24,216 bases of DNA from Bacillota bacterium (GCA_023399275.1 JAEWQH010000086.1:1-24216), one strand, 5' to 3'. Positions 16,218 to 23,435 are shown, numbered from the stretch's first letter. The notes: generated from the sequence alone by a model not told the origin. Translations and numbers: made by a program.

Positions 16218-16952
16218 TTACTCGTTCACTGCCTCCGCGGCTGCCGGCGCTTCCACGTCGGTCAGCTGCTCGCCCTGATGGCCTTCGATCACAGCGTCCG
16301 CCATCTTGGCGGTGATGAGCTTGACCGCGCGGATCGCGTCGTCATTGCCCGGGATCGGGTAATCGATCTCGTCCGGATCGCAGTTGGTGTCGATGATGGC
16401 GACGATCGGGATCTTGAGCGTGCGCGCTTCGGCGATGGCGATGTGCTCCTTACGCGGGTCAACCACGAAGAGCGCACCGGGGAGCTTTTTCATCTCCTTG
16501 ATGCCGCCGAGGTTTTTGATGAGCTTCTCCTGCTCGCTGCGCAGTTGGATGACTTCCTTCTTGGGCAGCAGCTCGAAATCGCCGTTTGCCTCCATCTGCT
16601 CGATCTGGCGAAGCCGCGCGATGCGGCCCTGGATGGTCTTGAAGTTGGTCAGCATGCCGCCGAGCCAGCGCTGGTTGACATAGAACATGTCGCAGCGTTT
16701 GGACTCGACCTCGATCGACTCCTGCGCCTGCTTTTTTGTGCCGACAAAAAGAATAGACTGATTGTTTTCGGCAACGCTGCGCACGAAATTATAAGCCTCT
16801 TCGATCTTTTTTACGGTTTTCTGCAGGTCGATGATGTAGATGCCGTTGCGCTCCGTAAAGATGTATTCCTTCATCTTCGGGTTCCAGCGGCGGGTCTGAT
16901 GGCCGAAGTGTACGCCGGCCTCCAGCAGTTGTTTCATGGAAATCACGGACAT
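16218..16952 (-). CDS. rpsB: Small-subunit ribosomal protein S2
   Basis: Binds the 30S head late in assembly and helps recruit S1-type proteins and mRNA. The 244-aa protein starts MSVISMKQLLEAGVHFGHQT and contains RRWNPKMKEYIFTERNG, QRWLGGMLTNFKT and the DPRKEHIAIAEA stretch, all typical. I chose the ATG at 16950-16952 because a strong AGGAGGT lies eight bases upstream and it matches the family N-terminus; the frame stays open to 17090, but that part is the non-coding leader and promoter. The C-terminus is Ala/Glu-rich. Its promoter is at 17061-17090, with a leader of about 100 bases that could carry autogenous control by S2. Confidence 0.98.
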   Translation of the reverse strand: MSVISMKQLLEAGVHFGHQTRRWNPKMKEYIFTERNGIYIIDLQKTVKKIEEAYNFVRSVAENNQSILFVGTKKQAQESIEVESKRCDMFYVNQRWLGGMLTNFKTIQGRIARLRQIEQMEANGDFELLPKKEVIQLRSEQEKLIKNLGGIKEMKKLPGALFVVDPRKEHIAIAEARTLKIPIVAIIDTNCDPDEIDYPIPGNDDAIRAVKLITAKMADAVIEGHQGEQLTDVEAPAAAEAVNE

Positions 16953-16968
16953 GATAAGTAACCTCCTC

Positions 16969-17002
16969 GTTCTTTTCCTCCCGGTGTTTCTTTTCCCCCG
17001 GT
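16969..17002. repeat. Tandem 17-bp imperfect repeat in the rpsB leader
   Basis: Two directly adjacent 17-base copies (16969-16985 and 16986-17002) agree at 13 of 17 positions. In the transcript each carries a purine-rich ACCGGG..GGAAAAG tract that looks like a Shine-Dalgarno site. They lie immediately upstream of the real AGGAGGT of rpsB. A small CCTGC/GCAGG hairpin follows at 17005-17019. Confidence 0.6.
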
Positions 17003-17060
17003 AACCTGCGCTTTGCAGGCACGAGCCGACGGATCCGCACCGGTGCGTGATGCCTTGTGC

Positions 17061-17090
17061 AGTATAGCACAGCCCCGCGGGGCGATGCAA
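17061..17090 (-). promoter_or_regulatory. Promoter of rpsB-tsf
   Basis: On the minus strand TTGCAT (17085-17090) and TATACT (17061-17066) are 18 bases apart, and TGC directly before the -10 makes it an extended -10 promoter. The predicted start near 17054 gives a leader of about 100 bases before the S2 start codon. Confidence 0.75.
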
Positions 17091-17154
17091 GCAAAATCAT
17101 GAGATTTTATGCGGAAAAATACGCCATGCGCAGGTTCTTGCGTCCCCGCATTCG

Positions 17155-17448
17155 CTACGCTTCGTCCTCGTCTTCTTCCCCGTCCGCCATCTCGTCGAAC
17201 AGTTCGATGAACTCATTGAAGACCTCGTCCAGCAACACGGGGTTGTCTATGGTTACGAAGTTTTCCCCGTTTTTCTCCTTAACGGCCTCGAGCAGAACGA
17301 CCTCGTCGTCGCCGACATTCTCCACATCGTCCACGGGAAGCAGCGCGACATATCGCTTGCCCTCGTAGTCAAACGTCATGACAAGATCGAATTTCACGTT
17401 GTTGCCGGCTTCATCGACCAGTTCGATGACGGTGCTCTGCTCTTCCAT
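17155..17448 (-). CDS. DUF1292 family protein (YrzB-like)
   Basis: A 97-aa acidic protein starting MEEQSTVIELVDEAGNNVKF and continuing into a VMTFDYEGKRYVALLPVDD stretch, with an extremely acidic tail (GEEDEDEA). This is the short soluble DUF1292 family found after the ruvX gene in Firmicutes; its function is unknown. The start at 17446-17448 was chosen because AAGGAG lies just upstream and family proteins begin here; a longer open frame runs back into ruvX in another phase. It is the last gene of the ireB-ruvX-DUF1292 unit, 32 bases after ruvX. No convincing terminator follows; only an imperfect ATGCG/CGCAT stem with a short T-run is seen. Confidence 0.92.
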   Translation of the reverse strand: MEEQSTVIELVDEAGNNVKFDLVMTFDYEGKRYVALLPVDDVENVGDDEVVLLEAVKEKNGENFVTIDNPVLLDEVFNEFIELFDEMADGEEDEDEA

Positions 17449-17480
17449 AAACTCCTTCTTTCGTAAAAGCGAAGGCCGGA

Positions 17481-17903
17481 TCAGGTGTTTCCGTGCGCAT
17501 CCAGATAGCTCTGGAGGATCACCACCGCGGCGACCTTGTCGATCACCTGCTTGCGCTTGCCCCGGCTCACATCCGCCTCGATCAGCACCCGCCGCGCGCT
17601 GGCGGTGGTCAATCGCTCGTCCTGAAAGGCGTGCGCTCCGTCCCACTTTGCCAGCACGGCGTCGGCAAAATCCCGCGTGATCTGCGCCTGGAAGCCGTAG
17701 CTGCCGTCCATGTTGCGCGGCAGTCCAAATACGAGCTTTACGGGTCGGTAGCTCTCCGCGAGCTTGAGCAGGTGCGAAACATCCGCTTCGAGATCGTCCG
17801 TTCGTGTATACGTCTCTATCCCCTGCGCTGTGATACCCAGCGGGTCGCTCACGGCGATGCCGATTCTCTTTTCTCCAACGTCAAACGCAAGAATACGAAG
17901 CAT
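17481..17903 (-). CDS. ruvX: Putative pre-16S rRNA nuclease / Holliday junction resolvase (YqgF/RuvX family)
   Basis: RNase H-fold nuclease implicated in 16S rRNA 5'-end maturation, with older annotation as a Holliday junction resolvase. The 140-aa protein has the first acidic residue in LAFDVGEKRIGIAVSD (D8), FGLPRNMDGS at 59-68, DERLTT at 95-100 and DKVAAVVILQSYLD at 122-135, so all catalytic acids are present. It starts at an ATG five bases after the ireB stop, with GGAAGGG upstream inside the end of ireB. It is flanked by ireB and the DUF1292 gene, the usual arrangement in Firmicutes. Confidence 0.96.
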   Translation of the reverse strand: MLRILAFDVGEKRIGIAVSDPLGITAQGIETYTRTDDLEADVSHLLKLAESYRPVKLVFGLPRNMDGSYGFQAQITRDFADAVLAKWDGAHAFQDERLTTASARRVLIEADVSRGKRKQVIDKVAAVVILQSYLDAHGNT

Positions 17904-17908
17904 GCGCG

Positions 17909-18160
17909 CTATTTCCCTTCCACGTACGCGCGAACCAACTCCTCGAGCAGTTCATCGCGTTCGATGCGGGAGAGCAGGTAGCGTGCGTTGTTGTGACTCG
18001 TGATATACGTCGGATCGCCCGAGAGCAAGTAGCCGACGATCTGGTTGACGGGGTCGTACCCCTTTTCACGCATGGCGCCATACACGGTCAGCAGCGTATC
18101 GCGCGGGCTGCGCTTTTCACGGGGGAGTTCAAACTGCTGCGTATCTCTTCTATCGTCCAT
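17909..18160 (-). CDS. ireB: IreB family regulatory phosphoprotein (UPF0297/DUF965)
   Basis: An 83-aa protein starting MDDRRDTQQF and containing the family core LLTVYGAMREKGYDPVNQIV, GYLLSGDPTYITSHNNAR and the closing RDELLEELVRAYVEGK. In Enterococcus IreB is phosphorylated on N-terminal threonines by the PASTA kinase IreK; a threonine is present at position 7 here, as one would want. The ATG at 18158-18160 has GAGGTG seven bases upstream. It heads the unit with ruvX and the DUF1292 gene. In many Firmicutes alaS lies just upstream, but here the upstream gene is glyA and the unit has its own promoter. Confidence 0.96.
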   Translation of the reverse strand: MDDRRDTQQFELPREKRSPRDTLLTVYGAMREKGYDPVNQIVGYLLSGDPTYITSHNNARYLLSRIERDELLEELVRAYVEGK

Positions 18161-18179
18161 TTGCGTTCACCTCACGAGG

Positions 18180-18188
18180 ATTATACCA
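18180..18188 (-). promoter_or_regulatory. Extended -10 promoter of ireB-ruvX
   Basis: On the minus strand TGGTATAAT gives a perfect -10 (18180-18185) with an upstream TG. No good -35 is present at the right distance. The predicted start is only about 13 to 15 bases before the ireB ATG, so the ribosome binding site would be at the extreme 5' end of the message. Confidence 0.65.
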
Positions 18189-18297
18189 AAAATGCGCTTA
18201 AGAAAACAGCCTCTTTCTCGATACTGCGCGATTTTGCCGTTCGTTCACATTGTGTTCGTACGGTGTTCACGCGGCGCCGCCAAGCGCGCCGGTTCGG

Positions 18298-19545
18298 CTA
18301 CGCATACAGCGGAAACGCCTTGCACAGGGCGAGCACTTCCTCCCGCACGGACGGCACGGCGGCCTCCCCCTCCCGGATGATCCGCGCGATCATGTTGCCG
18401 ATTTGCCGCATCTCCGGCTCCTTCATGCCGCGCGTGGTCGCCGCCGGCGTGCCGAAGCGCACGCCGCTGGTCTCCTGCTTGTTGCGCGTATCAAAGGGGA
18501 TCGCATTTCGGTTTGCCGTGATATTCGCCGCGTCCAGCAGCGTCTGCACCCGCAGGCCTGTGATATCCAGCTCCCGCAGGTCCACGAGCATCATGTGGTT
18601 ATCCGTGCCGCCCGAGAAGATCCGGATTCCGTTGTCCTGCAGCGTGGCGCTGAGTTCCTTGGCGTTCAGCACGATCTGGTGCTGATACGCCTTGAACTCC
18701 GGCTGCATCGCCTCGAGAAAGCAGATGGCTTTCGCCGCGATGACGTGCATCAGCGGCCCACCCTGAATGCCGGGGAAAACGGCCTTATCGACTCTCTGTG
18801 CAAACGCTTCCTTGCACAGGATCAGCCCGCCGCGCGCGCCGCGCAGCGTCTTATGCGTCGTGCTTGTGACGACGTCCGCATATGGAAAAGGACTCGGGTG
18901 CTCCCCCGCCGCAATCAGGCCGGAGATATGCGCCATATCCACCATGAAATACGCGCCGACATCCTTGGCGACCTTGCCAAAACGCTCAAAGTCGATGATC
19001 CGCGAGTACGCACTCGCGCCTGCGACGATGAGCTTCGGCCGGTGCTCGTGCGCAAGGCGCTCCATCTCGTCGTAGTCGATGCAGCCCGTATCCGCGCGCA
19101 CGCCGTACTGCACGAAATGGTATAGCCTGCCGCTCTCGTTTACTTTATGGCCGTGGGTCAAGTGGCCGCCGTGGTTGAGGTTCATGGCAAGCACGGTGTC
19201 CCCCGGTTGAATCAGCGCCTGATACGCGGCCAGGTTTGCCTGCGAGCCCGCGTGCGGCTGAACGTTTGCATGCTCCGCGCAAAAGAGCTTCTTGGCGCGC
19301 TCGATGGCGATGGTCTCCACCAGATCGACGTATTCGCAGCCGCCGTAGTAGCGCTTGCCGGGATATCCCTCGGCGTATTTGTTGGTCAGCGGGCTGCCCA
19401 TGGCGGCGAGCACCGCGGGAGAGACAAAGTTCTCCGAAGCGATCAGTTCGATGTGATCGCGCTGCCGGCCGAGCTCCAGAGCCATGGCGTTGCCGATCTC
19501 GGGGTCAAATCGGGAAACAAATGCGTGGGAGTCTGTCCAATTCAT
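18298..19545 (-). CDS. glyA: Serine hydroxymethyltransferase
   Basis: PLP enzyme that interconverts serine and glycine and charges tetrahydrofolate with a one-carbon unit. The 415-aa protein has ELIASENFVSP at 33-43, the TNKYAEGYPGKRYYGG region at 54-69, VDMAHISGLIAAG at 202-214 and the PLP lysine in STTHKTLRG (K232). The C-terminal domain is complete and of normal length. The ATG at 19543-19545 has AAGG a few bases upstream. It lies 81 bases after the RseC-family gene with no clear terminator between, so it is probably the last gene of the T-box-controlled hisS unit. A GC-rich hairpin without a T-run follows the stop. Confidence 0.98.
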   Translation of the reverse strand: MNWTDSHAFVSRFDPEIGNAMALELGRQRDHIELIASENFVSPAVLAAMGSPLTNKYAEGYPGKRYYGGCEYVDLVETIAIERAKKLFCAEHANVQPHAGSQANLAAYQALIQPGDTVLAMNLNHGGHLTHGHKVNESGRLYHFVQYGVRADTGCIDYDEMERLAHEHRPKLIVAGASAYSRIIDFERFGKVAKDVGAYFMVDMAHISGLIAAGEHPSPFPYADVVTSTTHKTLRGARGGLILCKEAFAQRVDKAVFPGIQGGPLMHVIAAKAICFLEAMQPEFKAYQHQIVLNAKELSATLQDNGIRIFSGGTDNHMMLVDLRELDITGLRVQTLLDAANITANRNAIPFDTRNKQETSGVRFGTPAATTRGMKEPEMRQIGNMIARIIREGEAAVPSVREEVLALCKAFPLYA

Positions 19546-19626
19546 GTTGCCTTATTCCTGTTCCGATCTTCATATTTCCGCAAGTCGCGAGGAGGGCTGT
19601 TCCGCCTCCGCCTGCCGATGTGTTGT

Positions 19627-20052
19627 TCAGTCCGGCTGCTCACAGTCCTCTACAATGCGCGTCATCTTCGGCTCGAAGCGGTGCACTTTTGCGCTGCGCT
19701 TTTCGACGATGCGCAGAAGGAGGTAGCCCAGCCCGCAGGCGGATATGCCAAGCGCAAGCCCGGCCCAGTCCGCATAGCGGCTGCCGACCAGCACGCCCGC
19801 GATCAGCAGCAGAAGCGGCACGGCGTAGGCGAGCAGACTCGCCTGGACCATCCGCTTGGGCGAGAGGTCCACCGCCACGCGGTCGCCCTGCTTTGCGCCA
19901 AGCGTGTTGGGGAGCGTGATCTCCATCTCGCTCTCGCCGGCGCTCAGGCATGCGCCGCAGTGCGCGCAGGCAGAGCCGCGCAAAAAGCGAATCCGCGCGG
20001 TTCCGTCCGAAGCGGCAACGACGAAGCCCACATGTGCGCCCGCGTCTTCCAT
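19627..20052 (-). CDS. RseC/MucC-family membrane protein (SoxR-reducing-system type)
   Basis: A 141-aa protein with an N-terminal soluble part carrying SACAHCGAC (Cys 29, 32, 35), followed by two hydrophobic helices (about 70-90 and 94-112) and a basic C-terminal tail. This cysteine motif plus two helices is the layout of the RseC family, whose members act in keeping SoxR reduced or in redox and envelope signalling. The ATG starts three bases after the aspS stop, with GGAGGAG inside the end of aspS, so it is tightly coupled to a tRNA synthetase. That position, between aspS and glyA, is unexpected: I know the family better beside rnf or rpoE-type genes. Its role here is unknown. Confidence 0.88.
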   Translation of the reverse strand: MEDAGAHVGFVVAASDGTARIRFLRGSACAHCGACLSAGESEMEITLPNTLGAKQGDRVAVDLSPKRMVQASLLAYAVPLLLLIAGVLVGSRYADWAGLALGISACGLGYLLLRIVEKRSAKVHRFEPKMTRIVEDCEQPD

Positions 20053-20055
20053 GGC

Positions 20056-21849
20056 TTACTCCTCCATTTTTGTGCAGGCGATATTCAGCTCAAGCAGCTG
20101 CTTGTCGTCCACAAAGTCCGGCGCGCCGGTCATCGGGCAGGATGCATTTTGCACCTTCGGGAAAGCGATTACGTCTCGAATGCTCGGCGAACCGGTGATG
20201 AGCATCGCAAGGCGGTCGAGCCCGTAAGCCATTCCGCCGTGCGGCGGCGGACCGAAGCGGAAGGCGTCCATGAGGAAGCCGAAGCGGTACTGTGCCTGCT
20301 CATCGGTAAAGCCGAGCGCGCGAAACATCTTGTTTTGCAGTTCCCGCGAGTGGATACGGATGGAGCCGCCGCCGATCTCCACGCCGTTGAGCACGATATC
20401 GTACGCTTTGGCGTGAACGCTGCCGGGGTCGGTGTCAAGCTTTTCGAGGTCCTCGTCCAGCGGGCTGGTGAAGGGGTGGTGCATCGCGCTGAAGCGCTTC
20501 TCCTCCTCGTCCCACTCCAGCAGCGGAAACTCCGTGACCCAGAGCAGGTTGTACTTGTCTTTCGGAATCAGCTCGAGCTTCTCCGCGAGCTTGAGCCGCA
20601 GCGCGCCGAGAGAGGCAAATACGGTTTTGTCCGCATCCGCGATGATAAACAGCACGTCGCCTTGCGAGAAGTCCGCGGCCTTGCGTACGGCGTCGATCTC
20701 GTCCGGCGTAAGGAACTTCAGCGCGGGCGAGGCGAGGCCATCCGGCTTGTCATTCATCCAGATCAGCCCTTTGGCGCGATAGGTCTTGACAAACTCGCCC
20801 ATCGCATCCAGCTCCTTGCGGGAGAAGTGCTCGCTCGCGCCTTTTGCGTTGATTGCGCGGATGCTGCCGCCGCTTGCCAGCGCATTTTGAAACACGGAGA
20901 ACGCGCTGCCCCGAAAGACTTCGCTCAGATCGACCAGCTCCAGGCCAAAGCGCGTATCCGGCTTATCCGAGCCGTAGCGCGCCATCGCCTCCGTATACTT
21001 CAGGCGCGGCAGCGGCAGCTCGATCTCCACCCCGAGCGTCTCTTGAAACAAACGCTGCAGGAACCCTTCGTTGACGCTCTGCACATCCGCCTCCTCTACA
21101 AACGACATCTCGATGTCGATCTGTGTAAAGTCCGGCTGGCGATCGGCGCGCAGATCCTCGTCGCGGAAACAACGGGCGATCTGGAAGTAGCGGTCGTATC
21201 CGGCGAGCATGAGCAGCTGCTTAAAGAGCTGCGGGCTCTGCGGCAGAGCGAAGAACTTGCCGGGATGCACGCGGCTGGGCACGAGATAGTCCCGCGCGCC
21301 CTCCGGCGTGCTCTTGGTAAGGATCGGCGTTTCGATCTCGAGGAAGGCCTGCTCGTCGAAGTACTCGCGCGCAACAAAAGCGATCTTATGCCGCATGATC
21401 AGGTTCTTCTGCATCGCGGGGCGGCGCAGGTCGAGATAGCGGTATTTCAGGCGCAGCAGCTCGTTTGCCTTGCACTCATCGGTGATTTCAAACGGCGTGG
21501 TCTCGCTCTTGCTGAGAATTTTGAACTCCGACACCAGCACTTCCAGTTCGCCGGTCGGCATGTTTTTGTTGACCATATCGCCGGTGCGCAGCACGAGCTG
21601 CCCGCGCACGGCCAGCACGTATTCCGAGCGGATCGTGCATGCGCGCGCAAAGTCCGCCTCGCTGAGCGTGTTGCTGTTGAATACGATCTGCATCAGCCCC
21701 GTGCGGTCGCGCAGCTGCACAAACACCAGCGCCCCGAGATCGCGGCGCACGTTTGCCCAGCCCATGAGGGTGATCTCGCTGCCCGCGTCGGCCTTGGTGA
21801 AGTTTGCACAGTAGTTCGTTCGCTTCCAGCCGCCCAATAGTTCGCTCAT
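20056..21849 (-). CDS. aspS: Aspartyl-tRNA synthetase (bacterial type)
   Basis: Charges tRNA-Asp; class II synthetase in the cytoplasm. The 597-aa protein has the N-terminal anticodon-binding OB domain (GWANVRRDLGALVFVQLRD), class II motif 1 region, motif 2 in CFRDEDLRADRQPDFTQID, the bacterial GAD insertion and motif 3 in GMAYGLDRLAMLITG. The residue aligned with Leu30 of the E. coli enzyme is Leu38, as in tRNA-Asp-specific enzymes rather than those that also charge tRNA-Asn, where it is usually His. The ATG at 21847-21849 has GAGGGG nine bases upstream. It begins 13 bases after hisS and shares the T-box leader. Confidence 0.98.
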   Translation of the reverse strand: MSELLGGWKRTNYCANFTKADAGSEITLMGWANVRRDLGALVFVQLRDRTGLMQIVFNSNTLSEADFARACTIRSEYVLAVRGQLVLRTGDMVNKNMPTGELEVLVSEFKILSKSETTPFEITDECKANELLRLKYRYLDLRRPAMQKNLIMRHKIAFVAREYFDEQAFLEIETPILTKSTPEGARDYLVPSRVHPGKFFALPQSPQLFKQLLMLAGYDRYFQIARCFRDEDLRADRQPDFTQIDIEMSFVEEADVQSVNEGFLQRLFQETLGVEIELPLPRLKYTEAMARYGSDKPDTRFGLELVDLSEVFRGSAFSVFQNALASGGSIRAINAKGASEHFSRKELDAMGEFVKTYRAKGLIWMNDKPDGLASPALKFLTPDEIDAVRKAADFSQGDVLFIIADADKTVFASLGALRLKLAEKLELIPKDKYNLLWVTEFPLLEWDEEEKRFSAMHHPFTSPLDEDLEKLDTDPGSVHAKAYDIVLNGVEIGGGSIRIHSRELQNKMFRALGFTDEQAQYRFGFLMDAFRFGPPPHGGMAYGLDRLAMLITGSPSIRDVIAFPKVQNASCPMTGAPDFVDDKQLLELNIACTKMEE

Positions 21850-21862
21850 ATACCTTTACCCC

Positions 21863-23125
21863 TCAAACCAGATATTGTAGGATGGTCTCCGCGTCCAGCG
21901 CGGTCGTGGTCTCGCGTCCGTCGCTCATACGCTTGAGCTTGGCCTCGCCATTGCTCAACTCGTCGCCCCCGAGCACGAGTACATACCGCACGCCGAGCTT
22001 GTCGGCATATTTCATCTGCGCCTTGACGCTGCGGCCAACGTGGTCGATCTCGACCTTCGCGCCGGACTTTCTCAACGCGTCTGCCAGCAAAAACGCTTTT
22101 TCCTCCGCTTCGGCCCCCATAGAGCCGATATAGAGATCGTAGCGCACGGGTTTCTCAATCGAAAAACCGGTGTTCTCCAACACGAGCAGCAGCCGCTCCA
22201 TCCCCAGGCCGAAGCCGACCGCCGGCGTGTGCGGCCCGCCGATCTGTTCCACGAGTCCGTCATAGCGCCCCCCGCCGCAGACCGCGCTCTGGGAGCCGAT
22301 GCTCTCCGAGGTGATCTCGAAGACGGTCTTGGTGTAGTAGTCCAGCCCGCGCACGAGCCGCGGGTCGATGACATAGCGGATGCCCATGCCGTCCAGCAGC
22401 ACGAGCAAATGATCCTGATGATCGCGGCATTCTTCACAGAGATAGTCGCCGATCACCGGCGCGCCGTCTGCAATTTTTTGGCAGCTCTCCACCTTGCAGT
22501 CAAGCACGCGCAGCGGGTTTTGCTCAAAGCGCACCTTGCAGGTGTCGCAGAGCGCGTCGTAGTGCTCACGCAGGTAGGCCTTCAGTGCCTCGTGGTAGTG
22601 CGGCCGGCACTTGGGGCAGCCGATGCTGTTGAGGCGGACCGTCAGCCCGCCGCAGCCGAGGCTTCCGAGCAGCTCGGTTGCCACCGCGATGCACTCCGCG
22701 TCCGCGCTGGGCCTGGCTGCGCCAAAGAACTCCACGCCAAACTGGTGGTGCTCGCGCAGCCTGCCCGCCTGCGGGCGCTCGTAGCGAAACACCGGATTAT
22801 TGAGGTAGTACATCTTCGTCGGCTGCGTTTCGCCGAAGAGGTTGTTCTCCACAAACATGCGCACAACGCCCGCCGTGCCCTCCGGCTTGAGCGTTATGGA
22901 ACGCTCGCCTTTGTCGAGGAAGGTGTACATTTCCTTCTGAACGATGTCCGTCGTCTCCCCAACGCCGCGCAAAAACAGCTCGGTGTGCTCAAATACGGGC
23001 GTGCGCGCCTCTAAAAATCCGTATTTTTTTACGATTTCCCGAATCCGCGCTTCCAGAAACTGCCACTGATAGCTCTGCTCCGGGAGCACGTCCCTCGTCC
23101 CCTTCGGGGCCTTATAGGCTGCCAT
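21863..23125 (-). CDS. hisS: Histidyl-tRNA synthetase
   Basis: Charges tRNA-His. The 420-aa class II protein starts MAAYKAPKGTRDVLPEQS and has motif 2 in FRYERPQAGRLREHHQFG (113-130), the histidine-binding RGLDYYTKTVFEI (259-271), GGGRYDG and motif 3 in AVGFGLGMERLLL, followed by the anticodon-binding domain. The insertion domain carries several cysteines: CPKC at 170-173, CDTC at 193-196, C210, C215 and CEEC at 230-233, which could bind zinc. The ATG at 23123-23125 has a strong GGAGGT with its GGAGG six bases upstream. It is the first gene of the T-box unit hisS-aspS-rseC-like-glyA. Confidence 0.98.
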   Translation of the reverse strand: MAAYKAPKGTRDVLPEQSYQWQFLEARIREIVKKYGFLEARTPVFEHTELFLRGVGETTDIVQKEMYTFLDKGERSITLKPEGTAGVVRMFVENNLFGETQPTKMYYLNNPVFRYERPQAGRLREHHQFGVEFFGAARPSADAECIAVATELLGSLGCGGLTVRLNSIGCPKCRPHYHEALKAYLREHYDALCDTCKVRFEQNPLRVLDCKVESCQKIADGAPVIGDYLCEECRDHQDHLLVLLDGMGIRYVIDPRLVRGLDYYTKTVFEITSESIGSQSAVCGGGRYDGLVEQIGGPHTPAVGFGLGMERLLLVLENTGFSIEKPVRYDLYIGSMGAEAEEKAFLLADALRKSGAKVEIDHVGRSVKAQMKYADKLGVRYVLVLGGDELSNGEAKLKRMSDGRETTTALDAETILQYLV

Positions 23126-23154
23126 AACCGACCTCCGTTGATTGATTGCCTCAC

Positions 23155-23175
23155 ATTATACCGGAAAACGGTATA
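23155..23175. repeat. Inverted repeat downstream of the T-box terminator
   Basis: TATACCG (23157-23163) and CGGTATA (23169-23175) are perfect inverted copies around a five-base loop. On the minus strand the second arm continues as TATAAT (23155-23160), which looks like a -10 element but has no matching -35 except the terminator T-run. It lies 30 bases before the hisS start. Confidence 0.6.
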
Positions 23176-23212
23176 AAAAAAACAGGTTCCGATCCTTGAG
23201 GGACGGGAAACC
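23175..23212 (-). terminator. Regulated terminator of the T-box leader
   Basis: On the minus strand GGTTTCCCGTCC pairs with GGATCGGAACC (with one or two G-T pairs and a mismatch), then eight Ts follow (23175-23182). The 5' arm overlaps the end of the T-box element, which is how the antiterminator competes with it. Confidence 0.85.
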
Positions 23213-23435
23213 CGCGGTGCCACCCTGATTGAACGAACCGGCAACCCTTGCCGCGTTCCTTCCGCTTCATTTTCCGTTAACGCCGGAGCTACGTCGCGGC
23301 TTGGGGCTGCTCCGCCTTTTGGCCGCGCGGTTCGCGGGTGCCGTTCGTCCGACGCTCGTTTGCAAAACTCACACCAGCCGTTTCGCTCTCTTGGGCGATT
23401 TCGTGCGGACTACTCTCCCGTTCTCAACCTGTTAC
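23175..23435 (-). ncRNA. T-box riboswitch leader of the hisS-aspS unit
   Basis: On the minus strand the conserved T-box AGGGTGGCACCGCG is at 23213-23226. Upstream elements fit the family: a Stem I with a kink-turn-like base (GGTTGAGA paired with GCGAACC), AGTA (23411-23414) opposite GAA (23344-23346) flanking the specifier loop, and the apical AGAGAGCG...GGCTGGTG stretch. A Stem III hairpin (CGGCAA-GGG-TTGCCG) lies within 23235-23258. The terminator is at 23175-23212. Such leaders sense uncharged tRNA and allow read-through into the synthetase genes. The predicted specifier triplet is GGC at 23340-23342, which is unexpected for hisS; see findings. Confidence 0.93.

Noticed and set aside
16953..17090. 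N-terminal extension of S2 reading back to 17090
   Set aside because: The extra 46 residues cover the promoter and leader; a strong ribosome binding site and the family N-terminus fix the start at 16952.
17449..17646. N-terminal extension of the DUF1292 protein into ruvX
   Set aside because: The extension is ruvX read in another frame; AAGGAG and the family start place the ATG at 17446-17448.
18271..18291. CGGCGC/GCGCCG hairpin after glyA as a terminator
   Set aside because: There is a stem but no T-run on the minus strand, so it is not supported as an intrinsic terminator.
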